A stretch of DNA of 17,955 nucleotides. Origin: Acidobacteriota bacterium. Lineage in GTDB: Bacteria > Acidobacteriota > Terriglobia > Terriglobales > Acidobacteriaceae. The notes beneath the pieces are model-generated. The model saw only the letters and a program-made list of their open reading frames with translations, had not been told where the DNA came from and made no database searches. Both the position numbers and the translations under genes were made by a program. Of this stretch, positions 1-6,744 are shown piece by piece. Where the stretch lies: NCBI GenBank assembly GCA_021851465.1, contig JAJZDL010000028.1:1-17955 (forward strand). The letters are read 5' to 3'. Position 1 is the first letter of the stretch. Each line of letters opens with the position of its first letter.

Positions 1-483
1 GATGAGGAAGAAGGGGAAGTTCCAGGGCAGGATGCCAGCGACGACGCCGATGGGCATCTTGTAGAGCAGGATGTTTTCGCCTGGGCGGTCGCTGGGGACG
101 ATCTCGCCCTCGTAGCGACGGGCAAACTCGGCCATGTAGTCGAGGTAGTCGGCGGAGAAGTCCACCTCGACCTGCGCGAGGGAGAGGATTTTTCCCTGCT
201 CTTCGGTGATGACGCGGGCCAGTGCGTCGCGATTGGCGCGGAGGAGCGTTGCGATCTCTCGCAGGTGTCCTGCTCGACGGATTGCGGGCAGCGCGGCCCA
301 ACTCTTTTGCGCGACTTCGGCGGCACACACGGCTCGATCCACGTCCTCCGCGGTGCCGGATGGGACTTCGGCAATTACTTCCTCGGTTGCAGGGTTTACG
401 ACGGGAATGAATTTGGAGGACGGCACGAATTCACCGTCGATCAGCATCTTGTAGCGCCTGATTGTTGCGACTGTTGCACCCAT
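1..483 (-). CDS. aldA: Aldehyde dehydrogenase, AldA-like (N-terminal part, runs off left edge)
   Basis: NAD(P)-dependent aldehyde dehydrogenase of the AldA (lactaldehyde/glycolaldehyde dehydrogenase) type, which oxidises small aldehydes to acids in the cytoplasm. Only the first 161 residues are present, from an ATG at 483 (minus) to the window edge. The translation has the family N-terminus: VVNPATEEVIAEVPSG near residue 30, then EVDFSADYLDYMAEFARRYEG and SDRPGENILLYK, ending in the cofactor-domain entry GVVAGILPWNFPFFLI. These blocks closely resemble what I recall of E. coli AldA, so that subfamily is preferred over a generic betaine- or succinate-semialdehyde dehydrogenase. The catalytic Cys and Glu lie outside the window. 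The gene stands alone, with about 330 bp to the next gene. Substrate assignment is inference from family resemblance. Confidence 0.85.
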   Translation of the reverse strand, partial: MGATVATIRRYKMLIDGEFVPSSKFIPVVNPATEEVIAEVPSGTAEDVDRAVCAAEVAQKSWAALPAIRRAGHLREIATLLRANRDALARVITEEQGKILSLAQVEVDFSADYLDYMAEFARRYEGEIVPSDRPGENILLYKMPIGVVAGILPWNFPFFLI

Positions 484-813
484 GGCAGACCACTCCCTTC
501 TCCCTGCATCGTACAGGCCGCGAACGGCTGGGGCAGGACGCTTCGACGAGGATCCAGTCCGCGCGAAGACGGGTCGATGATAGCAGAGTTCGACGACGAC
601 ATTGGGACGGCAGTGGATGGAAGAGAGAACCTGAACTCCAATGCCTTGCGGCGTTAGCACCTCAGTACTGTGCATCTGCCATGAAGGTGGATCGCCAGAA
701 CAAGTTCGGTCGAGGGCAACCGCATTCTTCGCAAGCCTTCCGATCGAGCCTTGAACAAGGAAGCATCGCTGCCGCGCAAATCGCACGGGACAGGATACAA
801 CAGCACGAAGAGG
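484..813. other. Intergenic stretch without a convincing gene
   Basis: The 330 bp between the aldA start and the hemerythrin stop hold only short overlapping ORFs with no recognisable domain or ribosome binding site. aldA must be transcribed from here. A TATCAT hexamer on the minus strand at 577-582 could be its -10 box, but no good -35 lies at the right distance, so it is not called as a promoter. No repeat or RNA gene was seen. Confidence 0.5.
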
Positions 814-1347
814 TCATCTCCGACGGGCATTGAATTCAGAGCCAATGGCGGCGATGGTTTGACTGTCCAATATCTCCGCGGCGCGAGGGAAGACAATGGA
901 CTCCTCAATCTCAATGTGGTCTTTATATAGCTGCTTGAGATTGGCAGTATGCGAGACCAGTCGCCGATGTTCTTCGGGTTCCAGAACTCCGTCTGAGATC
1001 CAGGCGGTATAAAGCCAATCGACGGACTCATGAAGTTCGGCAGCCTGGGCGTGGTCGCGCTCAAGACGCTCGATGACCTGTAAGCCACTCTTCCCGGAAA
1101 CACTGCACAGGCGGGGGAAGAGCGACTCCTCTTCATCTGCCGCATGGCGTTCACCCCCGGTGTGAAAGTACTGGAGTGCAGCTTTCACGGCAGAGCGTTC
1201 TTCTTCGTTGAGGCTGCGATCGCCCGGCAGTGCCGCAACCAGGCAGAGGATGCTGAGGAAGTGTTCTATCCTCCGGTGGCAGTCTTTGAGCATCCCGATC
1301 GGATCACTGAATCCACTGTCCGGTTTCGCGCCGATCTGTATGGCCAT
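814..1347 (-). CDS. Hemerythrin HHE-domain protein
   Basis: A 177-aa cytoplasmic protein with a four-helix hemerythrin-like fold predicted to hold a non-haem di-iron centre. Metal-ligand candidates are in the expected order: His24 (DCHRRIEHFL), the HxxxE pair His68/Glu72, His99 (ERDH), and a second HxxxE pair His144/Glu148 (DHIEIEE). The protein contains a single HHE-type bundle and lacks the N-terminal ScdA domain of YtfE/RIC iron-cluster repair proteins. A purine-rich GAGGAGAGAGG stretch just before the ATG supports the start. The stop of the upstream radical SAM gene is about 73 bp away on the same strand, so the two may be co-transcribed. Bacterial hemerythrins bind O2 or NO or support Fe-S repair. 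The NnrS-like gene nearby favours an NO or oxygen-sensing role, which is inference. Confidence 0.85.
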   Translation of the reverse strand: MAIQIGAKPDSGFSDPIGMLKDCHRRIEHFLSILCLVAALPGDRSLNEEERSAVKAALQYFHTGGERHAADEEESLFPRLCSVSGKSGLQVIERLERDHAQAAELHESVDWLYTAWISDGVLEPEEHRRLVSHTANLKQLYKDHIEIEESIVFPRAAEILDSQTIAAIGSEFNARRR

Positions 1348-1420
1348 CGTTCACCTCTCTCCTCGATTGTCGTTCATGCACGTGCGACTTCGTGCGGCCA
1401 CCTTTGTTGGGACACCACTG

Positions 1421-2569
1421 TCATCTTCCTTGGAGCACGTGGAGCGTTGAGGCCTGTTTGAGAGTTGGCAACGGCGGAACATAGCCCTTGGGAACATAGG
1501 AACAGCACGGTTCTTCCCCGTTGGGATTTCCCGTCAGCGCGTAGGCGCGAGCCCGTGACCCGCCGCAGATCTCCTTGAACTCGCATGCGCCACATTTTCC
1601 TTCCAGCATCGAGGTGTCGCGCAAACTTACGAAAAGCGGCGCCGTGCGGTAGATGGACGCGAGGGCCTGCTGTCGGACATTACCTGCCGAGAGAGGCAGG
1701 AAGCCGCTTGGGAAGACATCTCCGGTGTGCGAGATGAAGACGAACCCCTTTCCGTCATTGAGGCCGCGCGGCGCACGGCCAATCGCGTCAGCGGTCTTCT
1801 CCGGCGTTGCAGGGACTCCAGCGCCGGCCTTGCGCTCGGCAACTCGCTGCTGTAAAAGATAGCGGCGATAGTGCTGCGCCTCAGTCGTCTTAATGTCGAA
1901 GCCAGCTATCTTAGAGAGCGCATAGATGGTTGCGAAGGCATGTTCGAATTCATCGGCGTTTAGCAGGTCATTGAGCTTTCCACGGCCAGTGGGAACCAGG
2001 AAGAAGACACTCCATAGCGTGATGTTGAGGCCCTCCAGGAGTGCAACCATCTCGTCGATCTCCGCGATATTGCGGCGGCTGAAGGTGGTGTTGATCTGCA
2101 CCGGGAGTCCAATGTCGTTGGCCCAGCGAACCGCATCCAGCGTGCGTGCAAACGAGCCGGGCATTCCCCGAAAGCTGTCGTGCGTTTCGGCACAGGCCCC
2201 ATCCATGCTTATGGCCAGCCGCGCAAGGCCGGCATTCTTCAGGCGAACCACCCTATCTTTCGTAAGCAGCGGAGTTGCGCTTGGTGTGAGCGAGACGCGC
2301 ACTCCCACAGTGCAGGCGTGACGAATCAGATCGAACAGGTCAGGCCGCTTGAGCGGGTCGCCGCCCGTGAGCACAAACACGGGAACCTTCAAAGCCGCGA
2401 TCTGGTCGATCAACCGCTTTCCCTCCTCGGTGCTGAGTTCCATGGGGTGTCGATCCGGTTGAGCAGAGGCGCGGCAATGGACACATGCCAGGTCGCAGGC
2501 TTGCGTCATCTCCCAGATTGCTATGAATGGACGTTCGTTGAAGTCGATGGCCTGGATCAGCGGGTTCAT
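1421..2569 (-). CDS. Radical SAM/SPASM protein, AhbD/NirJ-related (TIGR04053-like)
   Basis: A 382-aa radical S-adenosylmethionine enzyme. The CX3CX2C motif for the SAM-binding 4Fe-4S cluster is at Cys25/29/32 (CDLACVHC), followed by VLTGGDPLKRPD and the SMDG block of the barrel. The C-terminal SPASM region has CGAC, EIC and EPCC cysteines (about 326-356) for auxiliary clusters. This layout matches the family that includes haem-synthesis enzymes AhbD and NirJ, and most closely the TIGR04053-type proteins, whose substrate I do not know. The frame opens with a GTG at 2587, but the ATG at 2569 is preferred: it starts at MNPLIQAIDF and leaves room for the palindrome at 2600-2621. Neither start has a clear ribosome binding site. 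It lies upstream of the hemerythrin gene and divergent from the NnrS-like gene, which suggests a role in haem or NO metabolism. Confidence 0.8.
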   Translation of the reverse strand: MNPLIQAIDFNERPFIAIWEMTQACDLACVHCRASAQPDRHPMELSTEEGKRLIDQIAALKVPVFVLTGGDPLKRPDLFDLIRHACTVGVRVSLTPSATPLLTKDRVVRLKNAGLARLAISMDGACAETHDSFRGMPGSFARTLDAVRWANDIGLPVQINTTFSRRNIAEIDEMVALLEGLNITLWSVFFLVPTGRGKLNDLLNADEFEHAFATIYALSKIAGFDIKTTEAQHYRRYLLQQRVAERKAGAGVPATPEKTADAIGRAPRGLNDGKGFVFISHTGDVFPSGFLPLSAGNVRQQALASIYRTAPLFVSLRDTSMLEGKCGACEFKEICGGSRARAYALTGNPNGEEPCCSYVPKGYVPPLPTLKQASTLHVLQGR

Positions 2570-2599
2570 AAAACGATGAGAACGCACACGGCGACATCA

Positions 2600-2621
2600 C
2601 GCAGTGACATAAGTTACTGCG
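2600..2621. promoter_or_regulatory. Palindromic operator, CRP/FNR-family shape, between divergent genes
   Basis: A 22-bp inverted repeat with 18 of 22 positions symmetric. The outer arms CGCAGT and ACTGCG are exact complements, and the core reads GTGAC-ATAA-GTTAC. The core fits the 5-4-5 layout of FNR/DNR sites and the GTGA-N6-TNAC layout of CRP sites. It lies 41 bp before the NnrS-like ATG and 30 bp before the preferred radical SAM ATG, so one bound dimer could act on both. The regulator is unknown; assignment to the CRP/FNR superfamily rests on shape only. Confidence 0.5.
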
Positions 2622-2662
2622 GCAGCGATGGAAGCAGGCTAAGGTTGGGTGTGGAGGCGGTC

Positions 2663-4000
2663 ATGAGTAACGACGCAAATAGTTTTGCGCTGGCCATGGT
2701 CACTCGCGAACGGCAGAAGAGCCTGATGCTTCGCGCCTGGATTATGAGTGGCATCTTCTTTATGGCGCTCCCCGGCACATTGCTAGGCTTCTCCAACCTG
2801 ATGGCCATCGCAACGCACCATGGGCTCGGAACAGTTCCAGCGGCATGGATTCAAGGCCATGGCCACGCGCAGGCGTTCGGATGGATCGGCAGCTTCATCC
2901 TTGGCATCGGATTCTATTCGCAGCCCGTGCGCGGCCGGTCGGCGCTCCGCCTTCCTCTCACATGCTGCCTGCTGTGGACTGCGGGCGTCGTGATGCGCTG
3001 GGTAGCGAACATCTATGGCTGGCATTGGCGCGCACTCTTTCCGATGTCCGCGGGATTTGAATTGGTCGCAGTGCTGCTGTTTCTCTTGGCGGCCTCGCGG
3101 CACAAGCTGCCTGAAGGGACACCGGGAGAGCGCGGCCGGCCTTCGATGGAACTCTGGATGGTCTCTGTGCTGCTGGGAACGGTGGGACTTGCGGCGGCTA
3201 TCCTGTTTAATTTTGTCGAGTGCGTTTACCTGGCAGCGCACGGCGGTCCCCGTGCGTTTCCGTACTTGCTCGACCAGAAGTATCTTGTGCTGCTGACCTG
3301 GGGATTTATGGTGCCGGTCGTGTGGGGTTTCTCCGCACGTTGGCTGCACTCGTTCCTGGCCATCGCCAAACCCGATGCTCGCCTCTTTCGCCTCGCGTTG
3401 TGTCTGGATGCGTCCGGTGTTTTCGGAGGAGTAACAGGTCGGGTTATTTTTTCGACGATCCTGCTTGCTTCGAGTGCAGTCGCCATTGGTTTTGCGCTGC
3501 ACCTCACGCAACGCCCTTATGGACAGGCGAAAGTTCTCGGCATTCATCCCAGCTTCCCGACGTTTGTTCGTATCGCGTATGCGTGGCTGGCGATCGCCGG
3601 AGCCATGAGCATCTGGGCCGTGCTCGCCGACCGGCACGGCGGCATCTGGGGTGCGTCTCGCCATGCACTCACAGTTGGCTTTGCCGGCACGATGGTCTTC
3701 GCGATTGGGCCGCGAATTCTTCCTCATTTCGCCGGCGTTTACAGCATCTACAGCAAGCGACTCATGTTCCTCTGTCTGCTGTTGCTGCTGTCGGGTTGCC
3801 TGCTGCGCGTCACTTCCGAGCCGCTGGCTTATGAGGGCCTGCTCTTCGGCGCATGGAAGGTGCTGCCCGTCTCCGGCATGTTGGAGTTGAGCGCGGTGCT
3901 ACTCTTCGCTGTCAATCTCGTGCTCACCTTCCTCCTAGGCCGCTCCTCGTTTGCGGCAGGCAACCTGGGTCGCGAGGCGTCGTTAGAACAAGGCTCCTAG
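2663..4000 (+). CDS. nnrS: NnrS-like membrane protein
   Basis: A 445-aa polytopic inner-membrane protein resembling NnrS, a haem- and copper-containing family linked to protection from nitric oxide. About a dozen hydrophobic segments can be seen. Family-like blocks are GHGHAQAFGWIGSFILGIGF at residues 65-84, with His66/His68 as candidate metal ligands, and SRHALTVGFAGTMVFAIGPR followed by HFAG in the second half. The ATG at 2663 is chosen because GGAGG sits 5 nt upstream (2653-2657) and residues 1-25 form a plausible cytoplasmic leader. The open frame extends upstream to 2180, but that part is antisense to the radical SAM gene and lacks family resemblance. It is divergent from the radical SAM gene across the 2600-2621 palindrome. 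NnrS assignment is by motif; the exact role in NO metabolism is known only in part for the family. Confidence 0.75.
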   Translation: MSNDANSFALAMVTRERQKSLMLRAWIMSGIFFMALPGTLLGFSNLMAIATHHGLGTVPAAWIQGHGHAQAFGWIGSFILGIGFYSQPVRGRSALRLPLTCCLLWTAGVVMRWVANIYGWHWRALFPMSAGFELVAVLLFLLAASRHKLPEGTPGERGRPSMELWMVSVLLGTVGLAAAILFNFVECVYLAAHGGPRAFPYLLDQKYLVLLTWGFMVPVVWGFSARWLHSFLAIAKPDARLFRLALCLDASGVFGGVTGRVIFSTILLASSAVAIGFALHLTQRPYGQAKVLGIHPSFPTFVRIAYAWLAIAGAMSIWAVLADRHGGIWGASRHALTVGFAGTMVFAIGPRILPHFAGVYSIYSKRLMFLCLLLLLSGCLLRVTSEPLAYEGLLFGAWKVLPVSGMLELSAVLLFAVNLVLTFLLGRSSFAAGNLGREASLEQGS

Positions 4001-4102
4001 TAAGCGGAGGAGGAGGCGACCCTCATTTGTGGGCAACGCCAGCGTTCTCTTCAGAATGACGCCATTCGTATGCGACGCCGATATTCGGTGCGAAGTTGAG
4101 CG

Positions 4103-4612
4103 TCAGGTGAGGCGGTTGCGCACGAGGGCAATGCGGCCGGAAGTTGGCCTCTCGAATGGCTTCGGAGGCGGCTGCCGATCGGCGGCGGAGGTTGGCTGGT
4201 CTTCGTCGCCTGGGTTGAGATCTTCATCGACGTTGAGGTATTTGCGCATGTAGCGCAGCGGCTCCTCGGCGAGGGCCATCTCGCGCAGGTGGTAGCGCCA
4301 TGCGTCTGGGCGGGCGCTGCGGCGGGTGTATGCCTTGCGGCTGACGGTTGCGATGGTGCCATCGCGCGAGCGGCGGGTGAAGGTCTGCGTGGGCACTTGA
4401 AAGGTGATGCGTTCGCCGTCCTTCCAGAAGCTGGAGGCAAACTCGTGTGCGAAGAGCAGAGCGTAGTAGCGGCGCTCGGCGCAGAGGGTTTCGACCGACT
4501 GACGGGAGGACTCCCAGGGCAGGCCGAGGCGGGCGGTGTACCACTTGCGAAAGTCGAAGCCGTTGGTGTGGGCCTGTGCGATGAGCAGGTGCAGCAGTTC
4601 AAAACGGGTCAT
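4103..4612 (-). CDS. Hypothetical protein, 169 aa
   Basis: I do not recognise this protein. The frame has a protein-like composition, with alternating hydrophobic and charged residues. It starts MTRFELLHLLIAQAHTNGFD and contains WYTARLGLPWES, ERRYYALLFAHEFASSFWKDGERI and YHLREMALAEEPLRYMRKYL, then a proline-rich, probably disordered tail from about residue 130. No signal peptide, membrane helix or cysteine motif is visible. It is chosen over the competing minus-strand frame at 4051-4602, which is low-complexity Ser/Pro/Thr/Ala. The ATG at 4612 is preferred because sequence further upstream in the frame looks non-coding and crosses the divergent zinc-ribbon gene. There is no obvious ribosome binding site. 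The first half might contact nucleic acid given its Arg/Trp/Tyr content, but that is speculation. Confidence 0.6.
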   Translation of the reverse strand: MTRFELLHLLIAQAHTNGFDFRKWYTARLGLPWESSRQSVETLCAERRYYALLFAHEFASSFWKDGERITFQVPTQTFTRRSRDGTIATVSRKAYTRRSARPDAWRYHLREMALAEEPLRYMRKYLNVDEDLNPGDEDQPTSAADRQPPPKPFERPTSGRIALVRNRLT

Positions 4613-4859
4613 AAGCGGGCCGATTCCGGTGTTGGAGAGTGTGCCGCGCGACGGCAAGAACTGGCCGGAGGGCACACTTGCACTGTACCTGAAAGACCCC
4701 TCTGGATTGCAGATTCGATTTGACTGGAGGATCATATTGGTATCCTCCGTTGGCGCACAGACGCTTTGGGGAGGGCATCGATCGTCTGTCGCGATGCGGT
4801 GCAAGCCATATTGCAACAACTGTATTGCTGAACCCTGGGTCTTCAGGAGACTGTCATCC

Positions 4860-5057
4860 ATGGCCATTAAGTGTCCAAAGTGCAATGAGCGCGATATACG
4901 GAGGTCGCATCGCCGACTGTACGACATTGTGTTGCGCGGCATCGGCCTGGTGCCGTTGCGCTGCAACATCTGCGAACGCCGCTTCTACCGGTTCCGCAGG
5001 AGCCTGCACTCCCACCGCGCAGCCGGTGTGTGCAAATCCGGTGAACGGAAGCCATAG
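4860..5057 (+). CDS. Small zinc-ribbon protein, 65 aa
   Basis: A 65-aa basic protein with two CxxC knuckles, CPKC at residues 5-8 and CNIC at about 38-41. They are separated by about 29 residues that include RRSHRRLYDIVLRGIGLVPLRC. This is the layout of a single zinc ribbon. A run of Arg/Phe/Tyr follows the second knuckle (RRFYRFRRS). AGGAG at 4845-4849 lies 10 nt before the ATG; an upstream in-frame ATG at 4794 has no such site. The 3' end overlaps the start of the exported TPR gene by 17 bp in a different frame, which suggests translational coupling. Function is unknown; nucleic-acid or protein binding is typical of such ribbons. Confidence 0.6.
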   Translation: MAIKCPKCNERDIRRSHRRLYDIVLRGIGLVPLRCNICERRFYRFRRSLHSHRAAGVCKSGERKP

Positions 5058-6306
5058 ACGCCGCGCCTGCGGCTTTGGCGGAGGGCTGGCCTGCGCAGCG
5101 CTTGCTCTGATGCTGTTTGCCGGAGCGGTTGCGGCGCGAGCAGCGCAGCCGCAGGAGAGGCCCGATGCCGCGCTGCACAGCGATCCGCTGAACTTCAACC
5201 CTACGGTGCGCGAGGCGTACAAGCACATCTACAACCTGGATTACGACGGGGCGTTGGCGCGCTTCGATACGGTCCTGAAGGAGCACCCGCAGGACCCGAT
5301 GGCATACGGCTATGTGCTGATGACGACGGTCTTCCGCGAACTGTACCACCAGGACCTGCTGGACACGACCTATTACGCGCACGACAGCTTCCTGACCTCG
5401 AAGCGCAATGTGCCTGTGCCGAATGAGACGCGGCAGCGCATCGAGTGGCTGACGGACACGGCGATCCAGCTTTCGGACGATGAGATCCGTGCGGATGCGA
5501 CGAACAAGAACGCATACTTTGCGCGGGGGTATGCGCGCGGCATTCATGCGGTGTTCATCACGCTGGTGGACCACAGCTTTGTGGCGGCGGCGCGGCAGGG
5601 ATATGCCTCGCGGAACGACTCGGAAGCGGTGCTGAAGATCGACCCCGAATATGCGGACGCGGAGATGGCGATCGGCATCCAACAGTTTGCGGTGGCGAGC
5701 CTGCCGCGCTGGGTGCGCCTGATCGTGGGGATTGTGGGCGTGGGCGGAAACAAGGAGCGCGGGCTGGCGCTGCTGCGCGAGAGCGCGGAGCATGGCGTGG
5801 TGACGTCTGTAGAGTCGCGCACGGTGCTGTCTCTGTTCCTTCGCCACGACGGGCGTTATGCGGAGGCGTTGGCGGAGCAGCGCGGGCTGGCGCAGCAGTT
5901 TCCGCACAACTACCTCTTCCGATTGGAGGAGGCGAACCTGGCCAAGGACGAGGGCAACGGGCCGGGCGCGATCGCACTGTACAAGGAGGTTCTGGCGGAT
6001 GCGGACAAGCGAGGTTACTTTATCGATGCGCGGTTGCAGTTGGCCTACTTCGGGTTGGCGGACACCGAGCGCGGGCAGAACGATATTGCGGATGCAGCGG
6101 GGAACTACCTGAAGGCCGCCGAGCAGCCGGAGTGCAGCGACTGGCTGCGCAAGCGCGCGCAGTTGAATGCGGGCGAGATGTACGACCTGCTGCACCAGCG
6201 GGCGATGGCGGTGCGGCTGTACCAGATGGCGTCGTCGGGCGGCGGAGACCAGTCGCAGGCGGATGCAGCGCGGCGGTTGCTGAAGGCCCCGTATGCAGGG
6301 CGGTAG
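5041..6306 (+). CDS. Exported TPR-repeat protein
   Basis: A 421-aa protein with a predicted Sec signal peptide: basic NGSHRRR, a hydrophobic stretch at about residues 15-30, and an ARA-AQ cleavage site near residue 34. The mature part is almost entirely helical with tetratricopeptide-like units, for example AYKHIYNLDYDGALARFDTVLKEHP at 59-83 and later YAEALAEQRGLAQQFPHN and GAIALYKEVLADADKRG, ending in a last helical repeat before YAGR. It is probably a periplasmic or envelope scaffold. The start is the GTG at 5041, inside the zinc-ribbon gene. GTG 5026 is also in frame, and the next ATG falls inside the hydrophobic core, so it cannot be right. No Shine-Dalgarno is clear, fitting coupling to the overlapping gene. 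Partner proteins cannot be read from the sequence. Confidence 0.75.
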   Translation: MNGSHRRRACGFGGGLACAALALMLFAGAVAARAAQPQERPDAALHSDPLNFNPTVREAYKHIYNLDYDGALARFDTVLKEHPQDPMAYGYVLMTTVFRELYHQDLLDTTYYAHDSFLTSKRNVPVPNETRQRIEWLTDTAIQLSDDEIRADATNKNAYFARGYARGIHAVFITLVDHSFVAAARQGYASRNDSEAVLKIDPEYADAEMAIGIQQFAVASLPRWVRLIVGIVGVGGNKERGLALLRESAEHGVVTSVESRTVLSLFLRHDGRYAEALAEQRGLAQQFPHNYLFRLEEANLAKDEGNGPGAIALYKEVLADADKRGYFIDARLQLAYFGLADTERGQNDIADAAGNYLKAAEQPECSDWLRKRAQLNAGEMYDLLHQRAMAVRLYQMASSGGGDQSQADAARRLLKAPYAGR

Positions 6307-6423
6307 ACGCGCGACGGCCATTATGGGGCCGCGAAGGCCGAGCGCGCGTTGTGTAGAGTGAAAAGAGAGCGCGGAGTATGGCAAAATAGGAACTTTCCGG
6401 CGCAGAGTTTTCGGAGGCGTTCG

Positions 6424-6744
6424 ATGTATTGCTCCCATTGCGGAAGACAGATGGACGCGGCGGCGCGGTTCTGCCCCGCGTGCGGCGCGGCGGTGCAACC
6501 GATGGCCTATGGCCGCGGGCCGATCTTCGGACAGCTCGCGCGGCCGCGCTCTCCGCGCGCGATCGGAGGAGTGTGCTCCGGCCTGGCGTTGCACTACGGA
6601 TGGGATGTGGTGACGGTGCGGCTGCTGTGGGTGTTGTGCGTGTTGTTCGCAGGGACTGGCGTGCTGGCATACATCATTGCGTGGATCGTGATTCCCGAGG
6701 CGCCGTACGAACTGCCTGAGAGCGGCGCGGGGAACGGGATTTGA
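6424..6744 (+). CDS. Zinc-ribbon plus PspC-domain membrane protein
   Basis: A 106-aa protein. The N-terminus (MYCSHCGRQM..ARFCPACGAAV) is a zinc-ribbon with two CxxC pairs at Cys3/6 and Cys19/22. From about residue 38 it has a PspC domain: RPRSPRAIGGVCSGLALHYG followed by the membrane helix RLLWVLCVLFAGTGVLAYIIAWIVIPE. PspC proteins sit in the inner membrane and, in the phage-shock response, sense envelope stress; here no pspA or pspB is nearby. GGAGG at 6413-6417 lies 6 nt before the ATG. The stop codon TGA at 6742-6744 overlaps the TTG start of lysA, so the pair is probably coupled. The ribbon-PspC fusion is common in several phyla. The specific signal sensed is unknown. Confidence 0.85.
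   Translation: MYCSHCGRQMDAAARFCPACGAAVQPMAYGRGPIFGQLARPRSPRAIGGVCSGLALHYGWDVVTVRLLWVLCVLFAGTGVLAYIIAWIVIPEAPYELPESGAGNGI

Noticed and set aside
2180..2662. Upstream extension of the NnrS-like frame to 2180
   Set aside because: It is antisense to the radical SAM gene and has no family-like sequence; the ATG at 2663 has GGAGG at the right distance.
4051..4602. A 183-codon minus-strand ORF overlapping the 169-aa hypothetical gene
   Set aside because: Ser/Pro/Ala/Thr low-complexity product; the other frame has a more protein-like composition.
4867..6594. A 575-codon minus-strand ORF antisense to the TPR gene
   Set aside because: Arg/His/Leu-biased shadow of a high-GC coding strand with no recognisable motif; the plus-strand frame has a signal peptide and TPR repeats.
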